Shown: one piece after another, positions 49,632-60,879 of the stretch
Numbering within the stretch: position 1 is the stretch's first letter
Layout: every line of letters begins with the position of its first letter
Assembly (NCBI GenBank): GCA_905250125.1
Contig: CAJNOL010000254.1
Span: 121,015 to 185,014 of the forward strand
DNA: 64,000 nucleotides
Reading direction: 5' to 3'
DNA from: Rotaria sordida
Taxonomy: Eukaryota; Rotifera; Eurotatoria; Philodinida; Philodinidae
The notes under the pieces: generated by a model
Told to the model about the DNA's origin: nothing
The model's input: the letters and a program-made list of their open reading frames with translations, nothing else
The model's database searches: none
Position numbers and translations under genes: made by a program

Positions 49632-50598
49632 TTAATTTTTTGCATCATAATTTTTATTAATAATCTTAAATGAACCATGATCATGTTGAATAACAACACC
49701 TTCACCAAATGTTATATCGACTTGACAAGAATATTTATCAATTAATTGTTGAGTTAATGGTACTTGATTTTCAATCAATGGTACATAAGGTAGATTAAGA
49801 TGTTCAGCAAGTTTTATAAAATATAATAAATCATCTGTTTTTCGTCTTGTATATCGTCCTTGTTTATTATTAATATTAAATAAATAAACAGAAAACATTG
49901 CCCATTGTAATGATTGTGTACAATATGAATTATTAACTTTTTTTTGTATACCACCACCATATAATTCACCACGTAAAACTAATGATATTTGATATTGTTC
50001 ACAAAAATTTATTAAACATTCTTTTAAAGAATATTTTGNNNNNNNNNNTTAAATCATATTCACAATTTCTTCCACATACACCAAATTGTTTTTTTTCATA
50101 AGAATAATAAATTGAACAAGATGTACCATCAATTTTTTTTGTTACATCAACTAATTCATTCCATGGAAGATTATTTTGAAAATTTTCTATACGATCTTCA
50201 TCTGTTTTTGGTATATTAAATGGTAATGGACCAAGAATACTTGTTGGATCTTGTATAATAATTGGTTCAAAATGTTTAATACCTAATTGTTCAGCTACAT
50301 TATCACCTTCTTTAAGATTTTTTTCATTATCAGTTAATGAAACAATTAAACCTTCGGACCATTCATCACGAATTTTAATAGCTCGAACACGTGGACGTGC
50401 ATATTTTAAATAAGGCTGTGCCCATGATTGATCATTTGGTAAAACAGAATCAGGTTGAATAAAAATGACTAATTGTTCAGGTAAAAAACTATCACGAGAT
50501 GTTATACATTGATAACCAAGAATGGAAACAAGATCAAGACGATCAGCATTTGGATGATGTCGAACAGAAGTTATCCGTTCAATTGTAGCAATTTTCAT
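49632..50598 (-). CDS. RNA ligase, DRB0094/Rnl5-like, interrupted by an assembly gap
   Basis: The N-terminal part (50598-50049) reads MKIATIERITSVRHHPNADR, an OB-like module with DLVSILGYQCITSRDSFLPE and SVLPNDQSW, then the nucleotidyltransferase domain with motif I KIDG (Lys155, the expected AMP-accepting residue) and motif III FGVCGRN. After ten N at 50039-50048 the frame resumes, shifted by one base, as KYSLKECLINF, LRGELYGGGIQ, EGVVI (motif IV) and SFKII (motif V), ending at TAA 49632. The shift is explained if the true gap is not ten bases. This is the architecture of Deinococcus DRB0094 (DraRnl), which seals nicks with a 3'-OH RNA strand. No intron is evident. The gene is probably of bacterial origin by transfer; that is inference. 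It would act in RNA (or RNA-DNA) repair, which suits a desiccation-tolerant animal. The product is about 320 residues, near the DraRnl length. Confidence 0.85.
50039..50048. other. Assembly gap (10 N)
   Basis: Ten N inside the RNA ligase coding region. The reading frames on the two sides are out of step by one base, so the real missing length is not a multiple that fits ten. Confidence 0.98.
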
Positions 50599-51741
50599 TC
50601 GAAATGATCAATTTTATTACTTTTTATTAATATTAATAAATATATTTGAATAGCGACTAAATTAAACCAATGAATAATAAGCACTATAGACATAATTTTA
50701 TTATTATTTTTTTTAACTTAATTGAAATTTCATTTGTATATATTCAATTTTTCTTGAAAAATTCGATTTTTAAACTAAATTTAGTATAGATGACGTTAGC
50801 ATCTTTGTTTGAACTAGATGGCATAAATCTATGATTTTATCTATTGTGATTGCTTGATAAATATAAACTACTATTCATTCGATAACAGTGAATAAAATAA
50901 GAAGATCAGCATAAATTAGTTGTTCATTTTTTATCTACATCTTTATAACTATGTTATAATATGCAATTGTTCAGACAAGGAATAATAACTAAACATCAGC
51001 AAAATTCACCACGTCTTTAGAACTGAAATTAGATGTATTGCATGCGCCACCTAATAACAAATGAACGATATCTATGTTGTCCAAAATTATTTTTTTTGCA
51101 GAAACATAAAATTGAAATTTGAATTTGATATTAGCTTAACTTGTGTTATCATGTTTAACTTTCTCAAAACTATAAATAGTCGACAAGAAAATAATTGCTA
51201 TAACAGATCTGCTAATATTTGATAAGACAAATTAACATAAAAATAATGATATGTCAATATTTATGGTGATCAACAATGTTTTCTTATCTTCTTCTTAAAT
51301 GAATCTACGTCATCCATTGAATCACTAAAGTTTAATACATTATTTTTAGAAATTAAATTACTTAGATAATATCGAAATAATCCATTATTATATGAATTTC
51401 TCATCAAGAATTAATCGATATCTAAGAATGATATTTTATTTTTTGCAAAATTGAGAAGCTATTTATAATCTACAATGATCTTGTTCATCTATTATATATA
51501 TATTTATATAAAGAAATCTTCTTGAAAAAATTTTCAATATAAATTTTGTATTTTATTTATTACTATATTGCTTGTTTTTTTCTATAGCCACAATGTTATG
51601 TTATAAAGAACAAATACGAATTGCTTTTTTTGTCACCCTAGAAAATATTTTGATTGATGACAATCAATAAGCGTGTCGAATATATACATGTCTACCATGT
51701 ATATATATTAGGTAGAAAAAACATTTTGATTTTTAATTACC
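50599..51741. other. Divergent intergenic region, no gene seen
   Basis: About 1.1 kb between the RNA ligase (-) and the first Shisa/CX-like gene (+), so it must contain both promoters. A+T-rich with TA runs near 51490 and 51700; no further feature recognised. Confidence 0.5.
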
Positions 51742-54373
51742 ATGATTTTCTTACCATCCGAAATGGTACGAACGAACTTGATCATATTGTTTATTTGTGG
51801 TAAAAGAAAATCTTGTCTGTATGATTATAAATATTTGTTAGAATATTTTTCTAGTTGCAATAACAAATGTTGATTGTCGACCAGGTGGTGGTCGTAGTAA
51901 AATTACTCGTGTTCGAGTCTCGTAAGTATTTAAAAAGGGTACGATGAGAAAAGTCATTAATATTTTTATTTTCTTTATTTACATCTAGAAATTTAATCAA
52001 AAATAAAATTCATTCAAAGAGTATTCATCGGTAATAAGATTTTATGGATTTTGTTGTTTTATTTTTTGTTTTCTAATACTGAAATATCTTATGGGTCATG
52101 AACATAGATGACGGAACGTTTTGAATCTAGAGTAGACTCAACAATCCTGATAAAGATCTCTATCAGGAATGTTAAGAATAGAAAGAACGGAAGAAAACAA
52201 TTCATTCATGCTATTTAGATGAAAGACAGTTAATGCTTCTTATTTCCAATTCATATCTTGCACTAATATAGTTTAGCAACAATTTGCAAGTTGTGCCAAA
52301 AAACGTTTGCACTTAAAGAACCACACTAACATTCATCTGTATTTAATTTCGACTTATTTTACCAAAAAAAAAAAAAATAGAATTTATAGTGAAGTAATAG
52401 TGTTCACAATTAAAAAAGAAACAACATTGTAGGTTCGAAATATTTTATTGAAAATGTTTCTTAGACATATAAACTTAGTCATTGAAGACAAAGAAAATTT
52501 TCCATAGATTATAATTAGATTATCTAATTCAAGTTTCTAGTAGAGTTCTTTTTCACTTGTAACGAAGGAATATTACTTCAATTCGTCTGTTTTACTATGA
52601 AAGTGTTACTATTGGTGGTAGGAAATATTGACATTTATGTAGAAGAATTTCGATCCACTGCATAATCCATCAGTCTAATGAAATGAGAAACAAATATCTG
52701 AGTCTATTTTAGCCTATGATATCTGAATCTAGGATAGATTTCAGCTTTCTCAAGTCTCATAATTCCGCCATCTATGCACATGATTTACTTTTTAAAATGT
52801 TTTTTTTTTTTTCATATAGACAATCATCATTTTTACAGAAATCAAATACTCATATTTTGATTCGTGGAGCAACAGGAGGTGGTACATCTTTATTATTTGG
52901 TACATTAGCATTACGATCATATGTTTCGAACAATTACAAAGGATCTATTGAATCAAGTCGTATTCTGATTAGTTTGTTAACTTTTTATAATCTTTATTTT
53001 TGTCATACTTACTTTTTTTTTTATATTCTAGATGGTACAGGAAGTGTATGTGTAAATAGAGAAAATTTTTCTAATTTTATCTTTAATGAATTTCGTTGTC
53101 CATTATCACCTATTTTTGCACTTAATAACCGTTATTGTTGCGGTCCATTTCAACAGCAATATTGTTGTTCCTTCTGGGAAAGGTACTTTTCTCTTTTCTA
53201 TGTTTTTCTTTTCTTCTTTTTTTTTTTTTTTGTTAGAATTTTTTTCGAGGATGACCTAGTCTCTGCTCGTCTTGCAGCATTTATTCTCTTTCCTTCTGTA
53301 TTTCTTTCTTCCGTCATCACATCGTTCGTAGCAGTTTACGAGCAGTTTGAATATGTGTCTCGCTCAACTACGGCAAATAGATCTTATATAAAGGACAAAA
53401 ATTCTTTTTCTTTCTGCTTGTTTCTCGACTGCTAATGTTTCTCTTTTTTCTGTTTTGCGTCAATCGATTGATGCTCACTGGATGTCTATGCTTTTTGTAA
53501 ATATATATATATATACATGTAGCTTTTAGCTAATTAAATAGACTTTGCAGATTAGAGTGTAGAAACAAATGTTTAATAATTAATGTCAAGTTAATAGGTT
53601 GAATCATGTTTTCTTTTGTTAAAAATAATTTTTTCTTATGTAAATGAGAAAATTATTTGTCAATTAAGATAAATAAAAACGTGTTTGAGAACAAGACTTT
53701 GTTTTACTTGTTGAAAGGAAATTAACTTATGTCTCTATTATTTTTTCTTTTAGCGGTGGTCGAGCAATTGGTGCTATGATTGGTATTATCTCAGCATGTA
53801 GTATTTTCATTTTATTTATTTTCTATTGTATTGTTTATATTCGACGTTCTTTAAGACGAAAAGGTTAAGATATATTTTTCTTTTTTTCTCAAAATTATTA
53901 ATATTATTTCATAATATAGAATCGCCAAGTGTAAAATCCTATTTAAATCATCCTTTTCAAACTCAATTATATAGTGATGGTGAGTTAGATGGAGAAAACT
54001 AATCAAAAAAAAAGCTTCTATATTAGTCTTAGATTTACAGATTAAGTTTGTAGCCGATGACATAGTTTTACAATGAATGAGTTCTGAAAACAAACATAAG
54101 GCTTGAGTTGATTGTTGATTCTTCGTTCTACGTTTTTTTTTGAGTATTCAATGAAAAATAAACTCTATTATTGATAGGTGTACACAATCAAACCAATAAG
54201 GAATAACTGCCAATTCCCAAACGATTAGTTAATTATATTTCTTCAGATTGTATGTAAGATTTTGAATAATGAAAAAAAAAAAAAACAAATCAATATTTTC
54301 TTATTTTCTAGTTCTTCCAACATTTTCTGAAGTAGTAGGATGTTTTATAACAAAAAATATTGATATTGCTTGA
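51742..54373 (+). CDS. Shisa/CX-like single-pass membrane protein, copy 1
   Basis: Seven exons, 51742-51799, 51855-51921, 52820-52956, 53032-53182, 53754-53863, 53920-53979 and 54312-54373, give 214 residues. A signal peptide is visible (RTNLIILFICVAITNVDC). A basic linker and a Gly/Leu-rich stretch (GATGGGTSLLFGTLALRSY) follow, then a compact cysteine domain of about 40 residues with FRCPLSP ... NRYCCGPFQQQYCC, and a membrane helix (about 142-166, GAMIGIISACSIFILFIFYC) followed by basic RRSLRRK. The paired-cysteine pattern (CP...CCG...YCC) resembles the extracellular domain of Shisa and of nematode CX-module proteins. In Shisa proteins this domain lies outside or in the ER lumen and modulates Wnt/FGF or glutamate receptors. 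Function here is unknown. The third donor (gtcgta) is weak but the frame closes. Intron 2 is 898 bp and carries a repeat element. The next gene is a paralogue. Confidence 0.75.
52095..52786. repeat. Inverted-repeat element in intron 2 of the first Shisa/CX-like gene
   Basis: CATGAACATAGATGACGGAA at the left end is the imperfect inverse of TTCCGCCATCTATGCACATG at the right end (about 20 of 20 positions with three mismatches). The interior has no coding frame; the open frame at 52716 onward is the downstream exon with its intron. Confidence 0.5.
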
Positions 54374-54476
54374 TTTTTTGTTTTTTTTCCTTCGTGTGAA
54401 AGATGTTTTTCAATAAATATTTATATTTGTAGATTTTTGTTTTTTTTTTTTTATTTAATAAAAAAAAAAACAAATT

Positions 54477-55575
54477 ATGATACATAATTATCTATCAAGA
54501 CGATTTTATTTCTTATTTACCATTTCATGTAAGTTAAAAGCAAGATAGTTTTTTTTTTTGTTTTTCATAATTAATAAGAATATTTTTTCTTCTAGTGTTA
54601 ATGTTATCGTTGACTGAAGGCAAAGGATTTGGAGGTGGAAGAAGTGGTGGTGGTGGTTTTAAAGTTGGTTCTAAAGGATCAGGAACATTTGGTGGAGCAT
54701 CAAGTTATAGTCGAGGAAATAGTTATAGATCTCCTATGAATCAACCGTAAGTAGTTTGATTGGTGTTTTGTTTTTGTTCTTGGTTTTCTATACTTTCTTG
54801 ATTTATAGTCGTTCGGGTAGTGGTTTTAAAAGTAAAGCTATTAGTTTTGCTGCTGGAGCTGCTGGTGGTATAGCAGCATATTCATTGATGAGATCAATGT
54901 CAGGTTCATATCATTCTCGACCTGCTGGTTATTATGGTCCAGGTTATGGAAGTAAATCATTGAGTTTTATTTTTTTCAAGGATAATATTTATCTGGTTTT
55001 TAGCTGGAGCAACTTGTGTAAATAATGAAGATATGAATGGTACCGTTTTTGGACAATTTCGTTGTCCATTGTATGGATTTCCACCTGAAGCAAAACATTG
55101 TTGTGGTGAATATGGAAAACAATTTTGTTGTATACCTGAGAGACGAAGGTTTATTTTTGAAAAAAAAAAACTCTTTTTCTTTCTTTTTTTAAATATTGTT
55201 CTATTCTTTTTAGTAGTTATTTTACTAAAGCTTCACATTTTGGATGGATTGTTATAGTAATAATAATATTTATTATTGTTACACTACTTTGGATTCGTTG
55301 TCGTCGACGTCGACAAAGTATATCGATTAGATTTTGCTATTTTTTTGTGTCATTTGTTTATTTTTTAATTTTTTGTAGAAGATGTTGTAATGGTACCAAC
55401 AGACCCACCCATGCATCAAGACTATGAACCACCACCTTTTTATCGTCCACCACCAGCACATAATGAAAATCCATATGGCATTCCACCACAAAATCAATCA
55501 GCAAATTTTAATCCATATGCACAACAATCTCATATGCCATATCCACCTCAACAACAACCATTTAATCCCTATTAA
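54477..55575 (+). CDS. Shisa/CX-like single-pass membrane protein, copy 2, Gly-rich
   Basis: Six exons, 54477-54528, 54596-54746, 54809-54951, 55004-55148, 55214-55317 and 55379-55575, give 263 residues. Signal peptide: RRFYFLFTISLLMLSLTEG. Then a Gly/Ser-rich region (KGFGGGRSGGGGFKVGSKG), a hydrophobic Ala/Gly patch (ISFAAGAAGGIAAYSLMRS) followed by a Tyr/Gly segment (YYGPGYG), the cysteine domain FRCPLYG ... KHCCGEYGKQFCC, a membrane helix (about 172-190, FGWIVIVIIIFIIVTLLWI), a basic stop-transfer CRRRRQ, and a cytosolic Pro/Gln/Tyr-rich tail (PPPFYRPPPAHN ... PYPPQQQPFNPY) that could bind WW or SH3 domains, as Shisa tails do. The Gly-rich stretch plus Ala/Gly hydrophobic patch recalls prion-like and CX-module proteins of nematodes. 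It begins about 100 bp after copy 1, so the pair is a tandem duplication. Confidence 0.78.
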
Positions 55576-57714
55576 GTTTACAAAACGGTAAATAAAAACT
55601 ATTTTCTTTTTATTGTAATTCATCAAACTACTCAGAAATCAATCAGCTGAAAAAGATTTAATGAGTGGCGGAAAATAAATTATACTATTTATATACGTTC
55701 TTCACTTGATCGAAATATCTTCTTTTTATCAAAAGATAGTCCTTGATTATGGATAAGCATGATTAAAATCATTGGCTCTATTATGTTATCATCTCCTTCT
55801 GACTGTCTATGCACAGTTCATACAAAAATGAATATCTGAGAGGTGAAATGACGTCTACTATTCAACAAACGAGTGTCAAAAAGAACACTGCCTATTGAAA
55901 CAAAGTCCGTACGACTGTTATCGCTTGAAGATCTTGACTATTTATCATAACAGGAAGTCAAAGAGTCAACTGTGACTATCCTTAGTGGAAAATGGTGTAC
56001 AAGCCATTTTTGTGCATTCATACTGAAGAATAATTAGTTATTGAATCTGCCTGATTTCAATCAGTTAGGTTATACTTTATGGAATGAAGTATGAATTGCA
56101 ACCTCATAACAGCAAAAGCAACATTGATAGACGAAATAAAACGTTCCATCAGAAAAATTTTACATTCTGTACTTGATTTCACTATACGATTACGTTTTGA
56201 AACTATATTCGTTAAATAAAATATGTCATTTTGTGTAGAATTTCAAGTGTCATGTTTTGATAAAAAAAAAGTGTTTCAATTAAATGAATAATAGAGAAGA
56301 GATATTAAAAAAACACCAACAGTATAATTTATTCTGTGCCACTCGTATTATTTTTTTGTTGAAAAAAGTAGGGGTAAATATTCTCGTAAATTATTGATAA
56401 ATATGAAGGAATAGGAGTTAAAAATTTTTCTTATAAATAGCATTTCATTAAGTTCATATAAATGAATCAACTAATCTCACTCGATTCAAATATTGATTTG
56501 CGGAAGATAAGTATAATCATGCATAGACGGTAAAAAAAAACACCTAAGATAAAATACTATATCGATTATTTAAACTGTAGATGATCATATAAATTTCTTG
56601 TCTAGAATAATCTAAAGAAAAAATTCAGAATTTTTATATTTATATAGATCTTCAAAAAATATCTTGTTTTACTCGTAATAAGATAACTGTGAAATGCAAA
56701 AACAAACGATATTTAATCGAACGAATTTAATTATAACGAGTCTTCAAAATGAATAAAACTTTTCTTCTAGATTTATCAAAACATTAGATATTTTATTTTT
56801 ATTTTTAGATATTCCATCAGATTAGAATGATGCTATGTACAAATAGCAAAAGAATATGATTATCCAACTAGTTCAACAATCTCAATATAGAGATAATGAA
56901 ATGATTCTTTGTAAAAATCTCATTCGATGCTTTTATTTTATTTTATTTTATTTTTCTATTGTATTGCTATTACCTATTTTAAACACGCTTTTTGTATTTC
57001 TGTATGTCAAATGCATAAACACATATATATATATATAAATATTTTCTTTTGTTGTTGTTTTTATTTTTCTTTGAAAAAAAATAATATTATTAAAAAAGAC
57101 TAACGTAAGAATCTGATTGATCTTTATTCATTGTTACACATCAAGATTTGCTCGAAATGATATTCACAATATTCATAATACTAATGACGAAATCAGTCAA
57201 TGTGTCATATCGGTTTACGGTTATAGATTATTGGTAAATCAGTTTTGATAAGTACAAACAAAATCATCGAGGTATGTTGATTGATGATCAAAATTTCGAT
57301 TCAATAGCTTTTTGATGAAGGGTGCCATGTATAAAGGATGTTCAAGTAAAAATCACATTTTTAAATACCTGCCATCTGTTTAGTTTCGTCGACTCTTCTC
57401 CCTTCTGAATGTCGAGTATAAAAAGGAAACTTTCAGAAAGAGTCTGCTTGTTCAAATATACTGCTTCTTTAAAATAAAATAAATATATCAAAAATAGAAA
57501 TGAATAAACACACATTTTATAAACAACAAACAAAAATATAATCTATTGTAAAGCAAATCTAACAATGTTTGTATTACTACTCAAGAAAATAACTTTCTGC
57601 TCATGTAGTATAATGTTCAATTATTTCAACGTCATATTCACATTCAATTGATTTTCCTATTTAAAAAAGCTCTTCAACACATATGAAACTTCAAAATTTT
57701 GTTGAAAGTTATGT

Positions 57715-57800
57715 CAAAAAAACAATTGTAAGCATAGCTGCTCTGACCCTAAAATTGTGAAACTCACATTTGTTCTTTAGCCTCATTATACTAATACAAA
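57715..57800. repeat. Dispersed repeat R2, partial copy 3
   Basis: AGCATAGCTGCTCTGACCCT followed by ATTGTGAAACTCACATTTG matches the start of the copies at 35400 and 10105. It ends just before telomere-like hairpin 3. Confidence 0.45.
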
Positions 57801-57809
57801 ATACGTCAA

Positions 57810-57857
57810 GTGGGTGTGGGTGTCCTTGAAGAGAAGAGTATACCCACACCCACACCC
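57810..57857. repeat. Telomere-like inverted repeat, hairpin 3
   Basis: GTGGGTGTGGGTGT, the spacer CCTTGAAGAGAAGAGTAT, then ACCCACACCCACACCC. A 12-14 bp near-perfect stem. The inverse of the spacer (CTCTTCTCTTCAAGG) resembles that of hairpin 2. Confidence 0.7.
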
Positions 57858-59893
57858 TTTTCTATGCAATATATCTGTGCGTGTTCGTTTGACTTATGAA
57901 AAAATCGTTGATGATTTTTTTCAATTTTGATTTCATCTATAACAGCGTCGTTTGATTATGAGATATTGTCAAAAGAAAAATTCAAGATATGTCTACATTG
58001 TCACGTGTATCATAAATTTTTATGATTCTTCCGTAGTCGATCTATATGAGACTATCTTAAAAGGCTGGTTTTTTCATAAGAATTAGATAAAAACTAAAAT
58101 GATTTTTTTCTACATATTTCTTTTAGAATGTAAATATTTTTGAAGTTCAAATTCAAATGAACAAGCTAAATGTTTTTCTCTTTCTTTTTTTCTTTGTTAA
58201 GAAATAAGATGAAGTGTTGAATCTTCTAAAATATCTATTAAAATTGAACAATGAATTATACTGAAAATTATCAATCTTTGAATCATTTGAAAGACAAATT
58301 GTTTCATGTTCATGATATATAAGTGTTGTTTATTTCAACATGAAATAAGATGCAAGAAAATTTTTATAACAGTCTTACTCTGTTAACTATCATTAATCGA
58401 ATAGAGGTGCAATGAGATGTCTCCTTGCTAGTCATCGTCTAATGTTGAACGATCCTAACTATGTCAGATCATACCAAAACAAATATTAATCCTTGTACTC
58501 CATATGGAATGAATATTATTGAACAAGTATGAGTTTTTTCGCTTCTTTGTCGTCATTTGTCGTCTGCTCTTTCGGTGAATGTTTTATTGCTGCTATATGC
58601 CGTCCTTTTCATAGGATGTCCACTTGATAAGAATTTTAAAAAAACAAAAAAAAGAAGGCAAACACAGATAGCAACGGAAGATAAAGGTTTGATACGTTGC
58701 AAAATTAAGATACGAATCATTCGGAAAAAAAAACAAGCCAACAGTTTAAGAAGCAAAAATGTTCATCAACTGCAACACATCATTCACATTACGAAGAACA
58801 ACGTGAGTTTAATAATTTAATCTCAGTGAGTAACGTATTAAGTAGACTCAAAATGCAAGAAACTATTTTCAACGTCATACACTTAGTTCCAAGACGCTGT
58901 GAATATCGGAAATGATTAAGATAGATATAACATTGACATCCATGATAGACTTTATTTAAATCAATAGATTTGTCAATGTATGTCGCTTACCGATATTATT
59001 CATTCATTTTTCGTAGCGGTCTCACACTTGTTTGATCTTTTGATTCATTTCAATTCTATGATGTTATCTATATGTCACATGGCTTGTTTGTCTCTTTTCT
59101 TTCTCCTACTCAATTCAGTAATTTCAGTTATCAAAGAGATAAGAAATGAAAATCTGTATAATGTAACTGCGAATTTAATGAGAGTATACATAAAAAGGAC
59201 ACGAACACAATTGTAAACTTTGGGTGTGAATAAGAGTAACAGTGGGAAAGCTTCTTGTCGCAAACCAATCTCCACAGATGAAGGGCAGAACCAGTCTGTC
59301 AGAGATTGATACGTGACTATGAAGACGAGAAACTTCCAACCATAGTAAAATCTGTAACAATGAGAGTAGAAATCTTTGATTCATTTAGTGATGTAACAAA
59401 GTTAGAGGGACAACCTTCGCCACTGACAGTAGCATGAAACATCAAGAGCCAATCACTTTCACACACAGAGCAATGCGTCAAACTTTTAATGAAACTATTT
59501 CGTCTCAAATGGCTATCAGCCAAACTCAGCTCGAAAAACTTGGAGCCACATAGTTGTGCTTCGAAGTCAATGTGCTAAATTTCAACCCTTCCGCCAACTT
59601 GTCAAGTCGATGATGAAAACCTTAGGGCCACAGAGCGATCCATCGAAATGAGCTCATAAAGCTTCGGATAATAGAGAAATATGTATGAATGGAATTGAAA
59701 GGTCCAAGTAGTATGCAAATAGCTGAGAGTTACGGAAAACAAAAATCGTGCTCTCACAAACATGAATAATAGTAACGGTACAGGAGTCGAAATCATCCAG
59801 CCATTTATCAGCATCTCAGTGAAACGTTTCAAGCGATACAGAGAAGCATGAGGACAACACATCAACATATTTAAACTCATAGGAATCCGCAGG

Positions 59894-60060
59894 AGAGTGT
59901 GGATGTGGGTGTCGAGGCGAATGGGTGTGGATATGGATGTGAGTGTCAGTGGAAAGAGAAAATACCTACACCTACACTCACACCCACACGTCCAGATCCA
60001 CAATAATACTAACCCACCCACACCCACCATCCACACCCACATCCCACACCCACGTCCACA
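59894..60060. repeat. Telomere-like inverted repeat, long copy 4
   Basis: A G-rich half (59894-59960: GTGGATGTGGGTGTCG, ATGGGTGTGGATATGG) is followed after GGAAAGAGAAAATAC by a C-rich half (59965-60060: CACACCCACACG, CCCACCCACACCCACC, CCCACATCCCACACCC). Units are degenerate GTGGGT/GTGGAT hexamers. R3 sequence follows directly. The frames here on both strands translate to low-complexity peptides and are artefacts. Confidence 0.7.
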
Positions 60061-60200
60061 AGATCATATGAAAATCGTATATGATCTTGTAGGATTTTAT
60101 ATGCAATCTTAAAGCTTTCTTTTCCGATGAAATCATACTATACGATTCTTGTATGATCTTAACGTCAGATCTTATACAATTCATGTATGATTCTCCATAA
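60060..60200 (+). repeat. Dispersed repeat R3, copy next to telomere-like sequence
   Basis: ATCGTATATGATCTTGTAGG, ATTCTTGTATGATCTTAACG and TACAATTCATGTATGATTC form the inverse of 28470-28620. A looser R3 relative with GATCATATAAGATCTTACAA is at 60620-60790. Confidence 0.55.
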
Positions 60201-60879
60201 TGTTGTTTATCTGATTTTCTTCTATTCTCGGCTTTTATCGTTTTCTTTTCTTCAAAAAATCTTTTATATTTATTTGTATTTGTATATTTATTTAGAAAAA
60301 TCACAAAAGCTAAATGAAAACACAAATATCCATTTAGAAAAACATTTTAAAAAAATTACAATTATTTTTTTCTAAATTCAATTGTTAAAATGATCTAAAA
60401 TGGAAAAAATAAACAATTTCAACAAAAGAAAATATGCTTCTATTTAATCCAATTTATTTAATTATTTGTAGACTGATTTTTTAGCAGATCAGTACCACCA
60501 CATAGATGTATTTTCAATGCTAAAAAAGTAGTGTCTAAATTAGAATATATTTAATCGATTAAATACTTATTTAAATGTTCAAAACTATCGCTATGAAAAC
60601 TAATTGTATAAGTGAGATCGAAAATTATGACTTTATGCGATCATATAAGATCTTACAAGATTCACAGTAGCATCTTATAGTCGTCAGTTAAATATTAAAT
60701 CTTGTAGTAAAATATTTGTATGATTTCGTAAGATCATACAATATTAATCTCACGACATAAGATGATCAGTCAGATCTTTTCAGACCTTATAAAATTTTCG
60801 TAAGTTTTTTCTACCTGAGTATTTGAAAAACAATTTTGTAGAGAAATAGTTCTTTATTGAATAAATTCATAACAAAAAA

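Larger units (their letters stand above)
55576..60879. other. Long intergenic region with repeats
   Basis: 5.3 kb between convergent genes, with no gene I can support. Contains a partial R2 copy (57715-57800), telomere-like hairpins (57810-57857 and 59894-60060) and R3 copies (60060-60200 and 60620-60790). The stretch 59220-59880 is less A+T-rich and on the minus strand gives several overlapping short frames; it may be a decayed coding region but no domain is readable. Confidence 0.45.

Noticed and set aside
52957-53031. Reading straight through as one 239-codon exon at 52716-53435
   Set aside because: The continuous frame runs through an intron-like T-rich stretch; splicing 52956 to 53032 keeps the frame, matches the paralogue's layout and removes it.
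58557-58820. Plus-strand 87-codon frame with a hydrophobic start
   Set aside because: It looks like a signal peptide followed by a basic tail, but there is no ATG in good context, no matching exons and no family resemblance; an equally long frame lies antisense.
59602-60325. Long overlapping frames on both strands (up to 146 codons)
   Set aside because: They translate the degenerate GTGGGT/CACCCA repeats into low-complexity W, V, G, H, P and T peptides and have no splice or family support.
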